Part shown: positions 26,131-33,628 of the stretch, in pieces
How positions within the stretch are numbered: the stretch's first letter is position 1
Layout: every line of letters starts with the position of its first letter
NCBI RefSeq assembly: GCF_002204185.1
Contig: NZ_MXPU01000026.1
Location: forward strand, 1-58,718
From: Rhizobium esperanzae
GTDB lineage: Bacteria; Pseudomonadota; Alphaproteobacteria; Rhizobiales; Rhizobiaceae
Direction: 5' to 3'
DNA length: 58,718 nt
The notes under the pieces: model-generated
What the model saw: the letters and a program-made list of their open reading frames with translations, nothing else
The model's database searches: none
Told to the model about the DNA's origin: nothing
Made by a program: the position numbers and the translations under genes

Positions 26131-27014
26131 GTGGACAAGCTGGCCGGCATGGCGATGTTCGTCAGGGTTATCGACAATGGCAGTTTCGCGGCCGCCGCGG
26201 AGATCGCGCAGGTGTCGCCGGCCATGGTTGCCAAGCACATCAAGACGATCGAGACCCGGCTCGGGGCCAAGCTGATCCATCGCACCACGCGGCGGCATCA
26301 GCTGAGGAGGTCGGCCAGCTCTATTACGAGCGCTGCAAGCGCGTGCTTGCCGAAGTGGCGCTGGCCGAGGCTTCGGCAAGCGAGCTGCAATCGGCGCCGC
26401 GCGGCCGACTTCGGCTGGTGGCGCCCGTCAGCTTCGGCACGCAAGTCCTGGTGCCGGCGTTGATCGAGTATCAGAACGCCGATCCCGAGGTCAGCATCGA
26501 GCTGTCGCTCGACAACAATGTCCATGATCTCGTCGGCGAGGGGTTCGAGCTCGGCATCCACATCGGCCCGCTCTCAGACAGCAGCCTCGTCGCCCGCCCG
26601 CTCACGCCCTATAGGCGCATTCTCGCGGCCGCGCCGGATTATCTTGCCCGCCATGGCCGGCCGGCCTTGCCGGAGGATCTGACGACCCATCTCTGCCTCG
26701 GCCATTCCTATTGGCGCATGAATGACCGCTGGCACCTGGTCGGGCCGGGCGGCGAAATGCTTGACGTGCCGATCGCCGGAAAATTCTCCACCAATCAGGG
26801 CGCGGCGCTGCGCATGGCAGCGCTCAGTGGCGCCGGAATCGTGCTTCAGCCGGAACTGCTGCTGGCCGCCGATATCGCCGAAGGACGGCTCGAACAGGTG
26901 CTGCCGGAATGGTCCTACAGGCCTGTGCCGATGTTCCTCGTCTACGCCCCGAACCGCCGCCCCACAGCGATGCTGCGGACTGTGATCGATTTCCTGGTCG
27001 AACGGTTCGGCTAA
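26131..27014 (+). pseudogene. LysR-type regulator with single-base frameshift
   Basis: The N-terminal winged helix-turn-helix (MDKLAGMAMFVRVIDNGSFAAAAE...RTTRR) is in one frame and the linker helix plus substrate-binding domain (EVGQLYYERCKRVLAEVALAEASASELQ...) in another. They join at about 26305, where the usual HQLTEVG would need one more base: the sequence reads CAG CTG AG GAG GTC. Restoring one base gives an intact LysR of about 294 residues. It is therefore a recent pseudogene, a phase variant or a sequencing error. It diverges from the tautomerase gene, its likely former target. Confidence 0.8.
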
Positions 27015-27108
27015 GCCGATCGATGTCGACATAACGATGGGCGTGTCGGCTGATCGTCCGCGCGGTGAGACCCTTCTCATCGGATTGAAGGCCGTGATAA
27101 AAGCGCTC

Positions 27109-27618
27109 ATGGGCATCAGGAACTATTTGATCGAAGGCAGTTCGGGCACTGGAAAAACGTCTGTCGCTTCCGAACTGGAGCGGCGGGGCTACCATGTTGT
27201 CCATGGCGACCGCGTCCTGGCATATGTGGGTGACCCCGAGACAGGCCGGGCCCTCGCGGGACCACCCGAAGGCGCCGATCGCCTTGTCTGGGGATACGCG
27301 CATTGGATCTGGCCTGCCGAAAAGGTCCGGGCCATTGCTGCCGACACCACCCACCCTGTTACCTTCTTCTGTGGCGGCTCGCGCAATTTCCACAAATTCC
27401 TGCACCTGTTCGATAAGGTTTTCGTGCTCGACATCGACGTCGAGACTTTGAACCGACGATTGGATGGGCGGCCCGATGAGCCGGGCTTCGAGCCGGCCGA
27501 GCGGGCTCTGGTGCTCCGTTACCACAAGACCCGGGAATATCTTCCCGTCGGTATCACTATCAATACGGCGGGTAGCGTTACCGGTGTCGCCGACGATATC
27601 CTCGCTCAACTCACCTGA
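27109..27618 (+). CDS. P-loop kinase-like ATP-binding protein
   Basis: A 169-residue protein from the ATG at 27109, which begins IRNYLIEGSSGTGKTSVASELERRGYHVVHGDR. GSSGTGKT is a Walker A motif right at the N-terminus, and HGD is the substrate-side Asp seen in small nucleoside/shikimate-kinase-like P-loop proteins. VFVLDIDVETLNRRLDGRPDE resembles the lid and adenine-binding region of the adenylate-kinase-like family. An upstream in-frame start at 27037 is possible but has no homology-like sequence. Substrate unknown; stand-alone gene. Confidence 0.75.
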   Translation: MGIRNYLIEGSSGTGKTSVASELERRGYHVVHGDRVLAYVGDPETGRALAGPPEGADRLVWGYAHWIWPAEKVRAIAADTTHPVTFFCGGSRNFHKFLHLFDKVFVLDIDVETLNRRLDGRPDEPGFEPAERALVLRYHKTREYLPVGITINTAGSVTGVADDILAQLT

Positions 27619-27824
27619 CGTCCTCCGCCTGAACGCTGATCAGCGGCATCTCCCTTTGTTCCCACCGCCAGCTTTCGAAGCGACAAACGGTGTGTCGTCG
27701 TGGCTGTAATGAGGGCGCGAAGCTGCCGAGGCAGCTGTCGACCCGTGCCAGACAAACTTTTGCTGCCGCCGCCGCGGTGTATGATCTCGAGTGACCGGTC
27801 TTCGGCAGGGAATGTTCGGGGACA

Positions 27825-27873
27825 CTTGCGCTACCTGCGCGAGTAGGTTATACACTGAACCATATGGTTCAGT
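27825..27873 (+). promoter_or_regulatory. Promoter and perfect 20-bp palindromic operator overlapping the arsR start codon
   Basis: CTTGCG (27825-27830) and TTATAC (27848-27853), 17 bases apart, form a plausible -35/-10 pair. Right after it is the perfect palindrome ACTGAACCATATGGTTCAGT (27854-27873), whose second half contains the arsR ATG (27864). Transcription would begin within a few bases of the ATG, so the mRNA should be leaderless or nearly so. Binding of the ArsR dimer here would block its own promoter. The palindrome is seen; regulation is inferred. Confidence 0.72.
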
Positions 27874-28211
27874 ATGATAGTCCTCCCCTCGATCTCTCGT
27901 TCGCGGCGCTGTCCGATGCGACCCGCCGCGGGATCATCGACCAGCTTGGGCGAGGGGAGGCGTCGATCACCGGTCTCGCGGATCAGTTCCAGATGACGCT
28001 GACCGGCATGAAGAAGCACGTCCAAGTTCTCGAGCGGGCGGGGCTCGTCGTCACGCAGAAGGTCGGACGGGTGAGAACCTGCAAGCTTGGGAAACGCGGC
28101 CTCGAGGCGGAGGCCGAGTGGATCGAGGCGCATCGCAGGCTGTTCGAGGCCCGCTTCGAAGCGTTGGACGAAATCATCAGCGAAATGAAACGGGAGGGAA
28201 GCGATGACTGA
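27864..28211 (+). CDS. ArsR-family transcriptional regulator
   Basis: A 115-residue winged helix-turn-helix repressor: LSDATRRGIIDQLGRGEASITGLADQFQMTLTGMKKHVQVLERAGLVVTQKVGRVRTCKL. There are no metal-binding Cys clusters, so it belongs to the SdpR-like group that controls AHSA1/SRPBCC genes rather than to metal sensors. It overlaps the next gene by eight bases, and its start codon lies inside a perfect palindrome, implying autoregulation of both genes. Confidence 0.92.
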   Translation: MVQYDSPPLDLSFAALSDATRRGIIDQLGRGEASITGLADQFQMTLTGMKKHVQVLERAGLVVTQKVGRVRTCKLGKRGLEAEAEWIEAHRRLFEARFEALDEIISEMKREGSDD

Positions 28212-28707
28212 GCAAGTTGACAGCGCAGGTGGCGCGCAGATCCGCACGTCGGTCGAGCGCAGAGGGGATCGCGAACTCGTGATAACCAGGACATTCGATG
28301 CGCCGCCGAGCACGGTTTACAAAGCGTGGAGCCAGCCCGAGCTGTTCCAGCGCTGGTGGGTGCCGAAATCAGCACCCGGCATTTCGCTCGTATCGTGCGA
28401 AATGGACGTCCGCACCGGCGGCAAATATCGGCTGGAATTCGGCGCCGGCGGTTCGGACACCATGGCCTTCTATGGCAAGTATCTCGAGGTGGTGCCGAAC
28501 GAGCGCATCGTCTGGACCAACGACGAGGGCGAAGAGGGCGCGATCACCACCGTGACCTTCGAGGACCAGGGCGGGAGAACACTGCTGATTTTCCACGAAA
28601 TCTATCCGTCCAAGGAAGCGCTTGAGGAAGCACTGCAGGGCTCGGCTGTCGCATTGCCGGAGCAGTTGGAACAGCTCGACGAATTGCTTTCCGGCCTGAC
28701 CGAGTAG
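28204..28707 (+). CDS. SRPBCC/AHSA1-domain protein
   Basis: A 167-residue protein of the activator-of-Hsp90-ATPase-homologue type START-like fold: RDRELVITRTFDAPPSTVYKAWSQPELFQRWW-type beginning (from about residue 18), then the DVRTGGKYRLEF and FYGKYLEVVPNERIVWT strands and a long C-terminal helix. These proteins have a hydrophobic ligand pocket; the ligand is unknown. Co-transcribed with, and overlapping, the upstream arsR gene, the standard partner of this family. Confidence 0.9.
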   Translation: MTEQVDSAGGAQIRTSVERRGDRELVITRTFDAPPSTVYKAWSQPELFQRWWVPKSAPGISLVSCEMDVRTGGKYRLEFGAGGSDTMAFYGKYLEVVPNERIVWTNDEGEEGAITTVTFEDQGGRTLLIFHEIYPSKEALEEALQGSAVALPEQLEQLDELLSGLTE

Positions 28708-28802
28708 CGGACGGCCTTCAGACCGCCTTTGCCGCCATCCACGCAGGTTTGGAACGCAACTCGTCCTGTTTCATTACGGTGGAGTGGCAAGCAAGGGGAG
28801 TT

Positions 28803-29174
28803 ATGGCAATGCTGATCCAGGGAATCTACGCCGCGCTCGCAACGGCAGACATGGATAAAGCGGAGAGGTTTTACACTCGGCTGTTTGACCGGAGGCCTGA
28901 TGATCGCCCCATGGAGGCGTTGATCCAATGGCGCAACGTCGCCGGAGCGAACATTCAAATCTTCCTCGACAAGCAGAATGCCGGGTTCGGCAGGCTGACC
29001 ATTGTGGTGCCGAAAATGGATGAAGCCCGCAGAGCGCTCGAAGAGATTGGCGTGACGCTCACAGGTGAATCCGAGGGCGACTACGGAAGGATTGCCCAGA
29101 TCGCAGACCCGGACGGCAATCGCATCACCCTTGCGGAGCCGCCCTCTCGGCCGTTCGATACGCAGCGAAGATAG
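28803..29174 (+). CDS. VOC/glyoxalase-fold protein
   Basis: A 123-residue protein from the ATG at 28803, chosen for its AGGGGAG site; the frame is open to 28749. The pattern YAALATADMDKAERFYTRLFDRRPDD...DPDGNRITLAEPP is that of a single vicinal-oxygen-chelate module, as in glyoxalase/bleomycin-resistance proteins. The typical first metal His is not present at the N-terminal strand, so enzymatic activity is doubtful and a binding role is possible. It follows the ArsR/AHSA1 pair at about 95 bases. Confidence 0.8.
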   Translation: MAMLIQGIYAALATADMDKAERFYTRLFDRRPDDRPMEALIQWRNVAGANIQIFLDKQNAGFGRLTIVVPKMDEARRALEEIGVTLTGESEGDYGRIAQIADPDGNRITLAEPPSRPFDTQRR

Positions 29175-29218
29175 CGCCGCGGCTTGACCCTCTGGTTTGC
29201 CCGTGCCTAAGGTTCCCC

Positions 29219-30046
29219 ATGGGCGAACCGGAAATTCCTCTCACAGGCGGCGCAGATTCGAATGTTGTCCGGGTCGGCGGCACTGTTCGGCGGGGTGGCC
29301 GCGCATGGTCTTCCGCCGTTCTCGAGCTGCTTCGCCACATTGACCGGCAAGGGTTTGAAGGGGCTCCGCGTGCGCTCGGCTTCGATGATCAGGGACGCGA
29401 ATGTCTCACTTACATCGAAGGTGACGTTGGCTTGGGCCAGGGCTTCATCCCTGATCGACAGGGCCGCTTCGATGTCCGGCTTCCTGACTACGTCTGGAGC
29501 GACCGAGCCCTTGTCGAATTGGGGAAATTGCTGCGATCCTACCACGATGCTGCAGCAAGCTTTCCCTGGAATGAGCACAACTGGCGCCTTGAACCGCGGG
29601 AACCCGTCGAGACCATCTGTCACAATGATCTGTCACCGTGGAATACCGTCTTCCGAGCTGGGCTCCCTGTGGCGTTTATCGATTGGGATGCGGCAGCACC
29701 AGGACCGCGCTCTTGGGACCTCGGCTTCATTGCCTGGCGTTGGGTGCCCTTTTGGCGTGACGACAAATGCGAAGCGCATGGTTTGCCGAAAGGCGTCCGC
29801 GAGAAAGCACGGCGCTTCCAGCTGTTCCTCGGCGCTTACGGGATAGAGCCGGAGATTGAGATCATGCTGGCAGCCATCGAAAGGGTGCGGCAGATGCAGC
29901 AACATATGCGCAATCTCGCTGCATCCGGCTCTGCATGGGAAATGGAACTGAAACGCCGTGGCGTCCTTGATGAGGGAGCGCTCGAAGTGGCCTGGATGGA
30001 AGAACACGCAGGGGAATTGGTGCAGCGACCGGGTGGGTCGTCATAG
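29219..30046 (+). CDS. Aminoglycoside phosphotransferase (APH)-like kinase
   Basis: A 275-residue protein with the APH/choline-kinase fold. The catalytic loop is CHNDLSPWNTVF (Brenner-type H.D....N) and the metal-binding Asp is in AFIDWDAAAPGPRSWDL. The N-terminal part SNVVRVGGTVRRGGRAWSSAVLELLRHID contains the nucleotide-binding strands. Such proteins phosphorylate small molecules; resistance cannot be inferred from sequence alone, since many family members have metabolic or unknown substrates. Confidence 0.82.
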   Translation: MGEPEIPLTGGADSNVVRVGGTVRRGGRAWSSAVLELLRHIDRQGFEGAPRALGFDDQGRECLTYIEGDVGLGQGFIPDRQGRFDVRLPDYVWSDRALVELGKLLRSYHDAAASFPWNEHNWRLEPREPVETICHNDLSPWNTVFRAGLPVAFIDWDAAAPGPRSWDLGFIAWRWVPFWRDDKCEAHGLPKGVREKARRFQLFLGAYGIEPEIEIMLAAIERVRQMQQHMRNLAASGSAWEMELKRRGVLDEGALEVAWMEEHAGELVQRPGGSS

Positions 30047-30145
30047 CATCTAGATCAGACTGCGCGAGCAAGGCAACAGTCTTAAAGGCGGCACACCGCC
30101 TACGGTAACCAGCGATCAGTCGAACCGCTGTGCGGCAAGAAATAG

Positions 30146-30160
30146 ATACACGTTGTGTAT
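30146..30160. promoter_or_regulatory. Candidate operator of the DUF1778/GNAT toxin-antitoxin operon
   Basis: ATACACGTTGTGTAT is a perfect inverted repeat (ATACAC/GTGTAT, three-base spacer) 38 bases before the chosen antitoxin start at 30198. Autorepression by the RHH antitoxin with its toxin is usual for this family, so this is the likely binding site. Symmetry is seen; binding is inferred. Confidence 0.6.
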
Positions 30161-30197
30161 GCGCCTGTGGTATAGGCTGATCTCGAAGGAAAAGACC

Positions 30198-30476
30198 ATG
30201 GCCAGCAAAAACGCGACCGATACCCACAAACACGCCGTCAATTTGAAGATTCGTGACGACATTCGCGGCCTGATCGACCGTGCAGCCAAGGCTCACGGGA
30301 AAACCCGCTCGGATTTCATGATCGACGCCGCGCGCCGCGCCGCCGAAGACGCGCTTCTCGATCAGACATTGCTGCAAGTCGATCCCGATAGCTATGAACG
30401 CTATCTGGCCGTCCTCGACCAGCCGCCCAGCGGGGAAGGTTTTGAGCGGCTGATGAATGCTCCCAAACCGTGGTAG
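30198..30476 (+). CDS. tacA: DUF1778 (TacA-like) antitoxin
   Basis: A 92-residue protein from the ATG at 30198, with a GAAGGA site; the open frame starts at 30153 but that would run through the operator. HAVNLKIRDDIRGLIDRAAKAHGKTRSDFMIDAARRAAEDALLDQ is the ribbon-helix-helix of DUF1778 antitoxins. The C-terminal YERYLAVLDQPPSGEGFERLM is the toxin-neutralising tail. It is followed without a gap by a GNAT toxin gene. Confidence 0.9.
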   Translation: MASKNATDTHKHAVNLKIRDDIRGLIDRAAKAHGKTRSDFMIDAARRAAEDALLDQTLLQVDPDSYERYLAVLDQPPSGEGFERLMNAPKPW

Positions 30477-30481
30477 CGGTG

Positions 30482-30961
30482 ATGTTGTCACCTCCGGCGC
30501 TTCTCGGAGAAGCGCACGATCTCCAGCTATTCGACAGCGGGCACGATGGTCTCGATGAATGGCTGCGCCGCCGGGCGCGGGCCAATCAGGTCAGCGGCGC
30601 GTCGCGAACCTACGTGGTCTGCGAGGGCGAGCGTGTCATCGGTTACTATTGCCTGTCATCGGGGGCGCTCGCGGTCGCGGACGCGCCGGGAGCTGTCCGG
30701 CGCAATATGCCCGGCCCCGTTCCTATGGCAGTGCTCGGCCGTCTTGCTATCGATCGGCACAGGCAGGGAAAAGGCATTGGAGCTGCGCTGTTGCAAGACG
30801 CCGTTTTGCGCACCGGACAGGCTGCCCATATCGTGGGCATTCGTGGCCTTCTGGTTCACGCAATCTCCGACGAAGCCAAGGCCTTTTACGAGCATTATGG
30901 GTTCGTCGCGTCGCCGGCAAACCCTATGACCTTGGTGTTATCGTTGAAGCACCAAGCTTGA
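30482..30961 (+). CDS. tacT: GNAT-type acetyltransferase toxin (TacT-like)
   Basis: A 159-residue GNAT protein from the ATG at 30482; a GTG at 30470 overlapping the antitoxin stop is also possible. LDEWLRRRARANQVSGASRTYVVCEGERVIGYY is the typical TacT N-terminal half. LGRLAIDRHRQGKGIGAALLQDAV carries the acetyl-CoA pyrophosphate loop, and FYEHYGFVASP is the C-terminal motif with the catalytic Tyr. Known members acetylate aminoacyl-tRNA and stop translation; the tRNA target here is not known. Confidence 0.9.
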   Translation: MLSPPALLGEAHDLQLFDSGHDGLDEWLRRRARANQVSGASRTYVVCEGERVIGYYCLSSGALAVADAPGAVRRNMPGPVPMAVLGRLAIDRHRQGKGIGAALLQDAVLRTGQAAHIVGIRGLLVHAISDEAKAFYEHYGFVASPANPMTLVLSLKHQA

Positions 30962-31004
30962 TTGATTCCCAAAAAATTGCCCGATGCAATGAATATTGCG
31001 AATA

Positions 31005-31019
31005 GGCGTTTCTAACGCC
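31005..31019. terminator. Short hairpin between convergent genes
   Basis: GGCGTT/AACGCC with a three-base loop lies between the end of tacT and the end of the converging lipoprotein gene. There is no clear U-run on either side, so termination is only a possibility. Confidence 0.3.
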
Positions 31020-31037
31020 CCGCCGCCCCCACGCGGT

Positions 31038-31445
31038 CTACTTGACGACGTTGACGTCGAAAGTCACGTCGCGAACGACGCCATCTCCATAGGACTCCCT
31101 GAACGTTGTTTTATCAGGGCCGACATACCCGGCTGCAGAGGTGTAGTAAACAACCGTGCCGGCGGTTTTCACCGCTGCGCATTTGGAAAACTTCTTCGAG
31201 TTCGCGAGTACATCTTCCGGTACGATTTCGAGTTTCCCATGAGCTGGCGGAGAAACTGTTCGAACGTTGGGACGGCTTGCTTGTGAGCAATCGGCTTTGA
31301 GGTGCCAGGCCTGCGCCAGTCGCGTCCGCTCGGCGCTGACTGCAGTAAGGCTCTTGTTCTCGGTGACGATGCCACCCGAGGTCGTCGTGCAACTCGCCAG
31401 TATTGGAAGAAGGAGAGCGGAAATTGCTGCAGTCGAAGTTCGCAT
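31038..31445 (-). CDS. Small predicted lipoprotein
   Basis: A 135-residue protein with a signal peptide ending in LLLPILASC, a lipobox, so it should be lipid-anchored. The mature part contains two Cys (ADCSQAS and KFSKCAAV) and beta-rich segments near the C-terminus (GTVVYYTSAAGYVGPDKTTF...GVVRDVTFDVNVV). The YVGPDKTTF and VTFDVNV strands resemble Ig-like envelope domains. I do not recognise a named family. Single gene converging with tacT. Confidence 0.75.
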   Translation of the reverse strand: MRTSTAAISALLLPILASCTTTSGGIVTENKSLTAVSAERTRLAQAWHLKADCSQASRPNVRTVSPPAHGKLEIVPEDVLANSKKFSKCAAVKTAGTVVYYTSAAGYVGPDKTTFRESYGDGVVRDVTFDVNVVK

Positions 31446-31644
31446 GATTGGTTTCCTGTTGCTGATGAGTATGCGTATCGACGGCCCCTGAAAGCGTCAA
31501 TTGCGTGAGGCATTGAGCCGCAGGAGCCAAGTCCCGCTGACGAGCTGCAGGCGCTCCGCATCGGTGAACTGTGCGGGCGACGGCAAGGGAACCTTTGGCA
31601 GGGGCGAAGTGTTGTGCTCGGCATGATTGCGGGAGGCATGACCG

Positions 31645-32505
31645 ATGTACATCATTGTTGGCGGAACGGGGCGCGTCGGCTCAGCCGTGGCGAAGACGCT
31701 GCTCGCTGGGGGCGAAGCCGTCACCATCGTCACACGAAACGCTGAGAAGGCGGGCGCATGGCGACAGCGGGGCGCCGAGGTCGCGCTCGCCGATGTCCAC
31801 GATGTCGCCTCGCTGCGCGAGGTGTTCCGTCACGGGAAGCGGGCCTTCCTGCTGAACCCGAACGCTGACATCTCGAGCGATACGGATCGGGAGGAGCGGG
31901 AGACCGTCCGTTGCCTTCTCGCGGCGATCGAAGGCTCGAGACTGGAGAAGGTGGTGGCGCAATCAACCATGGGCGCGCAGCCCGGCGAGCAATGCGGCGA
32001 TCTCAACATCCTTTATGAACTGGAGGCCGGCCTGAGAAGTCAGCCGATTCCCGCCAGCATCATCCGCGCAGCCTATTATTACAGCAACTGGGATGCGATG
32101 GTGAGGCCCGTCACGAAGGACGGAGTATTGTCGACCATGCTCCCGGCCGACCTCACGCTCCCGATGGTCGCGCCGGAGGATCTCGGAAGGGTGGCTGCGC
32201 GGCTGCTGCAGGAGCCGATCGGCCGGATCGGCATACACCCCGTCGAAGGGCCGGAACGATACTCCCCCAATGACGTTGCCGCAGCCTTCGCCGCCGCCCT
32301 CGGCCGGACCGTTCGCGTCGACGTGATCCCGCGCGAAGCCTGGGAAGATGCATACCGCCGTTTGGGCTTCTCCGACGCGGCGGCTCGCTCCTATGCCCGA
32401 ATGACGGCTCTCACCGTCGACGGCCCCGAATATCCCGAGGACGCAATTCGCGGATCGATCTCGCTCCAGACCTACATAGATGAGCTCGTTAGGGGCTCGT
32501 CCTAA
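31645..32505 (+). CDS. NmrA-like NAD(P)-binding protein
   Basis: A 286-residue atypical short-chain dehydrogenase of the NmrA group. The N-terminal VGGTGRVGSAVAKTLLAGG is the dinucleotide-binding loop, followed by TRNAEKAGAWRQRGAEVALADVHD; there is no YxxxK catalytic pair in the usual place. GGGAGG precedes the ATG. These proteins often act as NAD(P)H sensors or quinone reductases. It is a paralogue of the gene at 32647-33513, sharing the RNAEKAGAWR segment. Confidence 0.85.
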   Translation: MYIIVGGTGRVGSAVAKTLLAGGEAVTIVTRNAEKAGAWRQRGAEVALADVHDVASLREVFRHGKRAFLLNPNADISSDTDREERETVRCLLAAIEGSRLEKVVAQSTMGAQPGEQCGDLNILYELEAGLRSQPIPASIIRAAYYYSNWDAMVRPVTKDGVLSTMLPADLTLPMVAPEDLGRVAARLLQEPIGRIGIHPVEGPERYSPNDVAAAFAAALGRTVRVDVIPREAWEDAYRRLGFSDAAARSYARMTALTVDGPEYPEDAIRGSISLQTYIDELVRGSS

Positions 32506-32547
32506 CGCGCGCCGTATGGGAGTTGTGCCGGGGCAGGCACCTCATTG

Positions 32548-32615
32548 TCAGGCGGCGGACCAGCCACCGTCCGCCAGCAGCTTCGCGCCGGTGATCAGCG
32601 CGCAGTCTGGCGGCT
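32548..32615 (-). pseudogene. C-terminal relic of a short-chain dehydrogenase gene
   Basis: Minus-strand translation gives DCALITGAKLLADGGWSAA followed by a stop. This matches the end of the intact SDR gene at 35335-36105 (SLITGANLLVDGGWSVA). Only about 20 codons remain, cut off near 32615 before the end of the neighbouring NmrA-like gene. It is a truncated copy left by a rearrangement. Confidence 0.7.
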
Positions 32616-32646
32616 CCAGGGGACCGCTGAAGCCGCGATGGCCTTT

Positions 32647-33513
32647 TCATCGACCGCGATCGACCAGTTTGCGGATAGCGGTCTCAAAGGTCGTTGCGCC
32701 CTTGCGCGATCGGGCCTCGCCGCCTTCGAACTCGATCCAACCTTCGTTGAAGCCGTCAAGCATGCGCATACGGGGTCGGGGGTTCTGCATGCCCTGGTTC
32801 AAAAACAGCGCTTCCCATGTCTCCCTTGCAACCGGCTCGGCACGGATCGTCTTGCCGAGCACGGCAGAGAAGGCCTCCGCCATCTGCAGCGGCGTGATGC
32901 GGAAAGGACCCTCAAGCTCGACAATGCGTTTACCGGTCCAGTCCTCCTGCAGCATTTCAGCCGCAGTGGCGCCGACATCGCGCACGGAAACCATTGGCAC
33001 GGGTTTGGTGACCGGCTGCAGAAAGCTTGGCATGATGCCGCTCTCCCTTGCCGGCGCGATGTCCCAGGCTGAATTCTCCATGAACCAACAGGCGCGCAGG
33101 AAGGCCACCGGCATCGGAAGTGTCGACATTGCCTGCTCGAAGAGGCCAAGCTGACTCAGCAGATTCTCCTGCTTTGCCTGAGCGCCGATCGTCGACAGGC
33201 AGACCACCTTTTTCGGTGATGCCTTGATGAGCGCCGCCTTCAGCGCTTCGATGATTACCTTTACCTCAGGAAAACCCGGCGCAGGATCGAAGCGTGGCGG
33301 CAGAAGCACGAAGACGCCCTCGGCGCCTTCGAAGGCCAGGGCGAGCGCCGGCGCGTCCGTCATGTCGGCAATGGCGATTTCCGCGCCGCAATCCCGCCAG
33401 GCGCCTGCTTTTTCCGCATTGCGCAGGACTGCACGGACAGGAAGGCCCTGATCCATCAATTCCGCGCCGACCACAGCGCCCACCTGACCTGTTATTCCAG
33501 TCACAGCAAACAT
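32647..33513 (-). CDS. NmrA-like NAD(P)-binding protein
   Basis: A 288-residue NmrA-group protein from the ATG at 33513, which has an AAAAGGAG site; the frame stays open to 33816 but that would run into the divergent LysR gene. MFAVTGITGQVGAVVGAELMDQG is the nucleotide-binding loop, and RNAEKAGAWRDCGAEIAIADMTD resembles the paralogue at 31645. It is divergent from a LysR-type gene with shared palindromes between them, so it is the likely target of that regulator. Confidence 0.87.
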   Translation of the reverse strand: MFAVTGITGQVGAVVGAELMDQGLPVRAVLRNAEKAGAWRDCGAEIAIADMTDAPALALAFEGAEGVFVLLPPRFDPAPGFPEVKVIIEALKAALIKASPKKVVCLSTIGAQAKQENLLSQLGLFEQAMSTLPMPVAFLRACWFMENSAWDIAPARESGIMPSFLQPVTKPVPMVSVRDVGATAAEMLQEDWTGKRIVELEGPFRITPLQMAEAFSAVLGKTIRAEPVARETWEALFLNQGMQNPRPRMRMLDGFNEGWIEFEGGEARSRKGATTFETAIRKLVDRGR

Positions 33514-33590
33514 TCTCGGACTCCTTTTGGCAGCGGCTTGCGCCGCGATGAAGGAAAGATGCGCCAAAGTCGCTTTTGACTGAATTGCCC

Positions 33591-33620
33591 TTTTGTCAGA
33601 TAGTTCATGACAAAATGTCA
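33591..33620. promoter_or_regulatory. Overlapping palindromes in the NmrA/LysR divergent promoter
   Basis: TTTTGTCA (33591-33598) pairs with TGACAAAA (33608-33615) across nine bases, and TGACA-AAA-TGTCA (33608-33620) is a second perfect palindrome sharing the middle arm. Three TGTCA-type half-sites in series next to the lysR start fit binding by a LysR tetramer. Symmetry is seen; binding is inferred. Confidence 0.6.
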
Positions 33621-33628
33621 GGAATTGG

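Noticed and set aside
31497..31644. Possible coding remnant on the minus strand upstream of the NmrA-like gene
   Set aside because: The last codons (AQFTDAERLQLVSGTWLLRL) look helical but no parent family could be named and the frame has no beginning.
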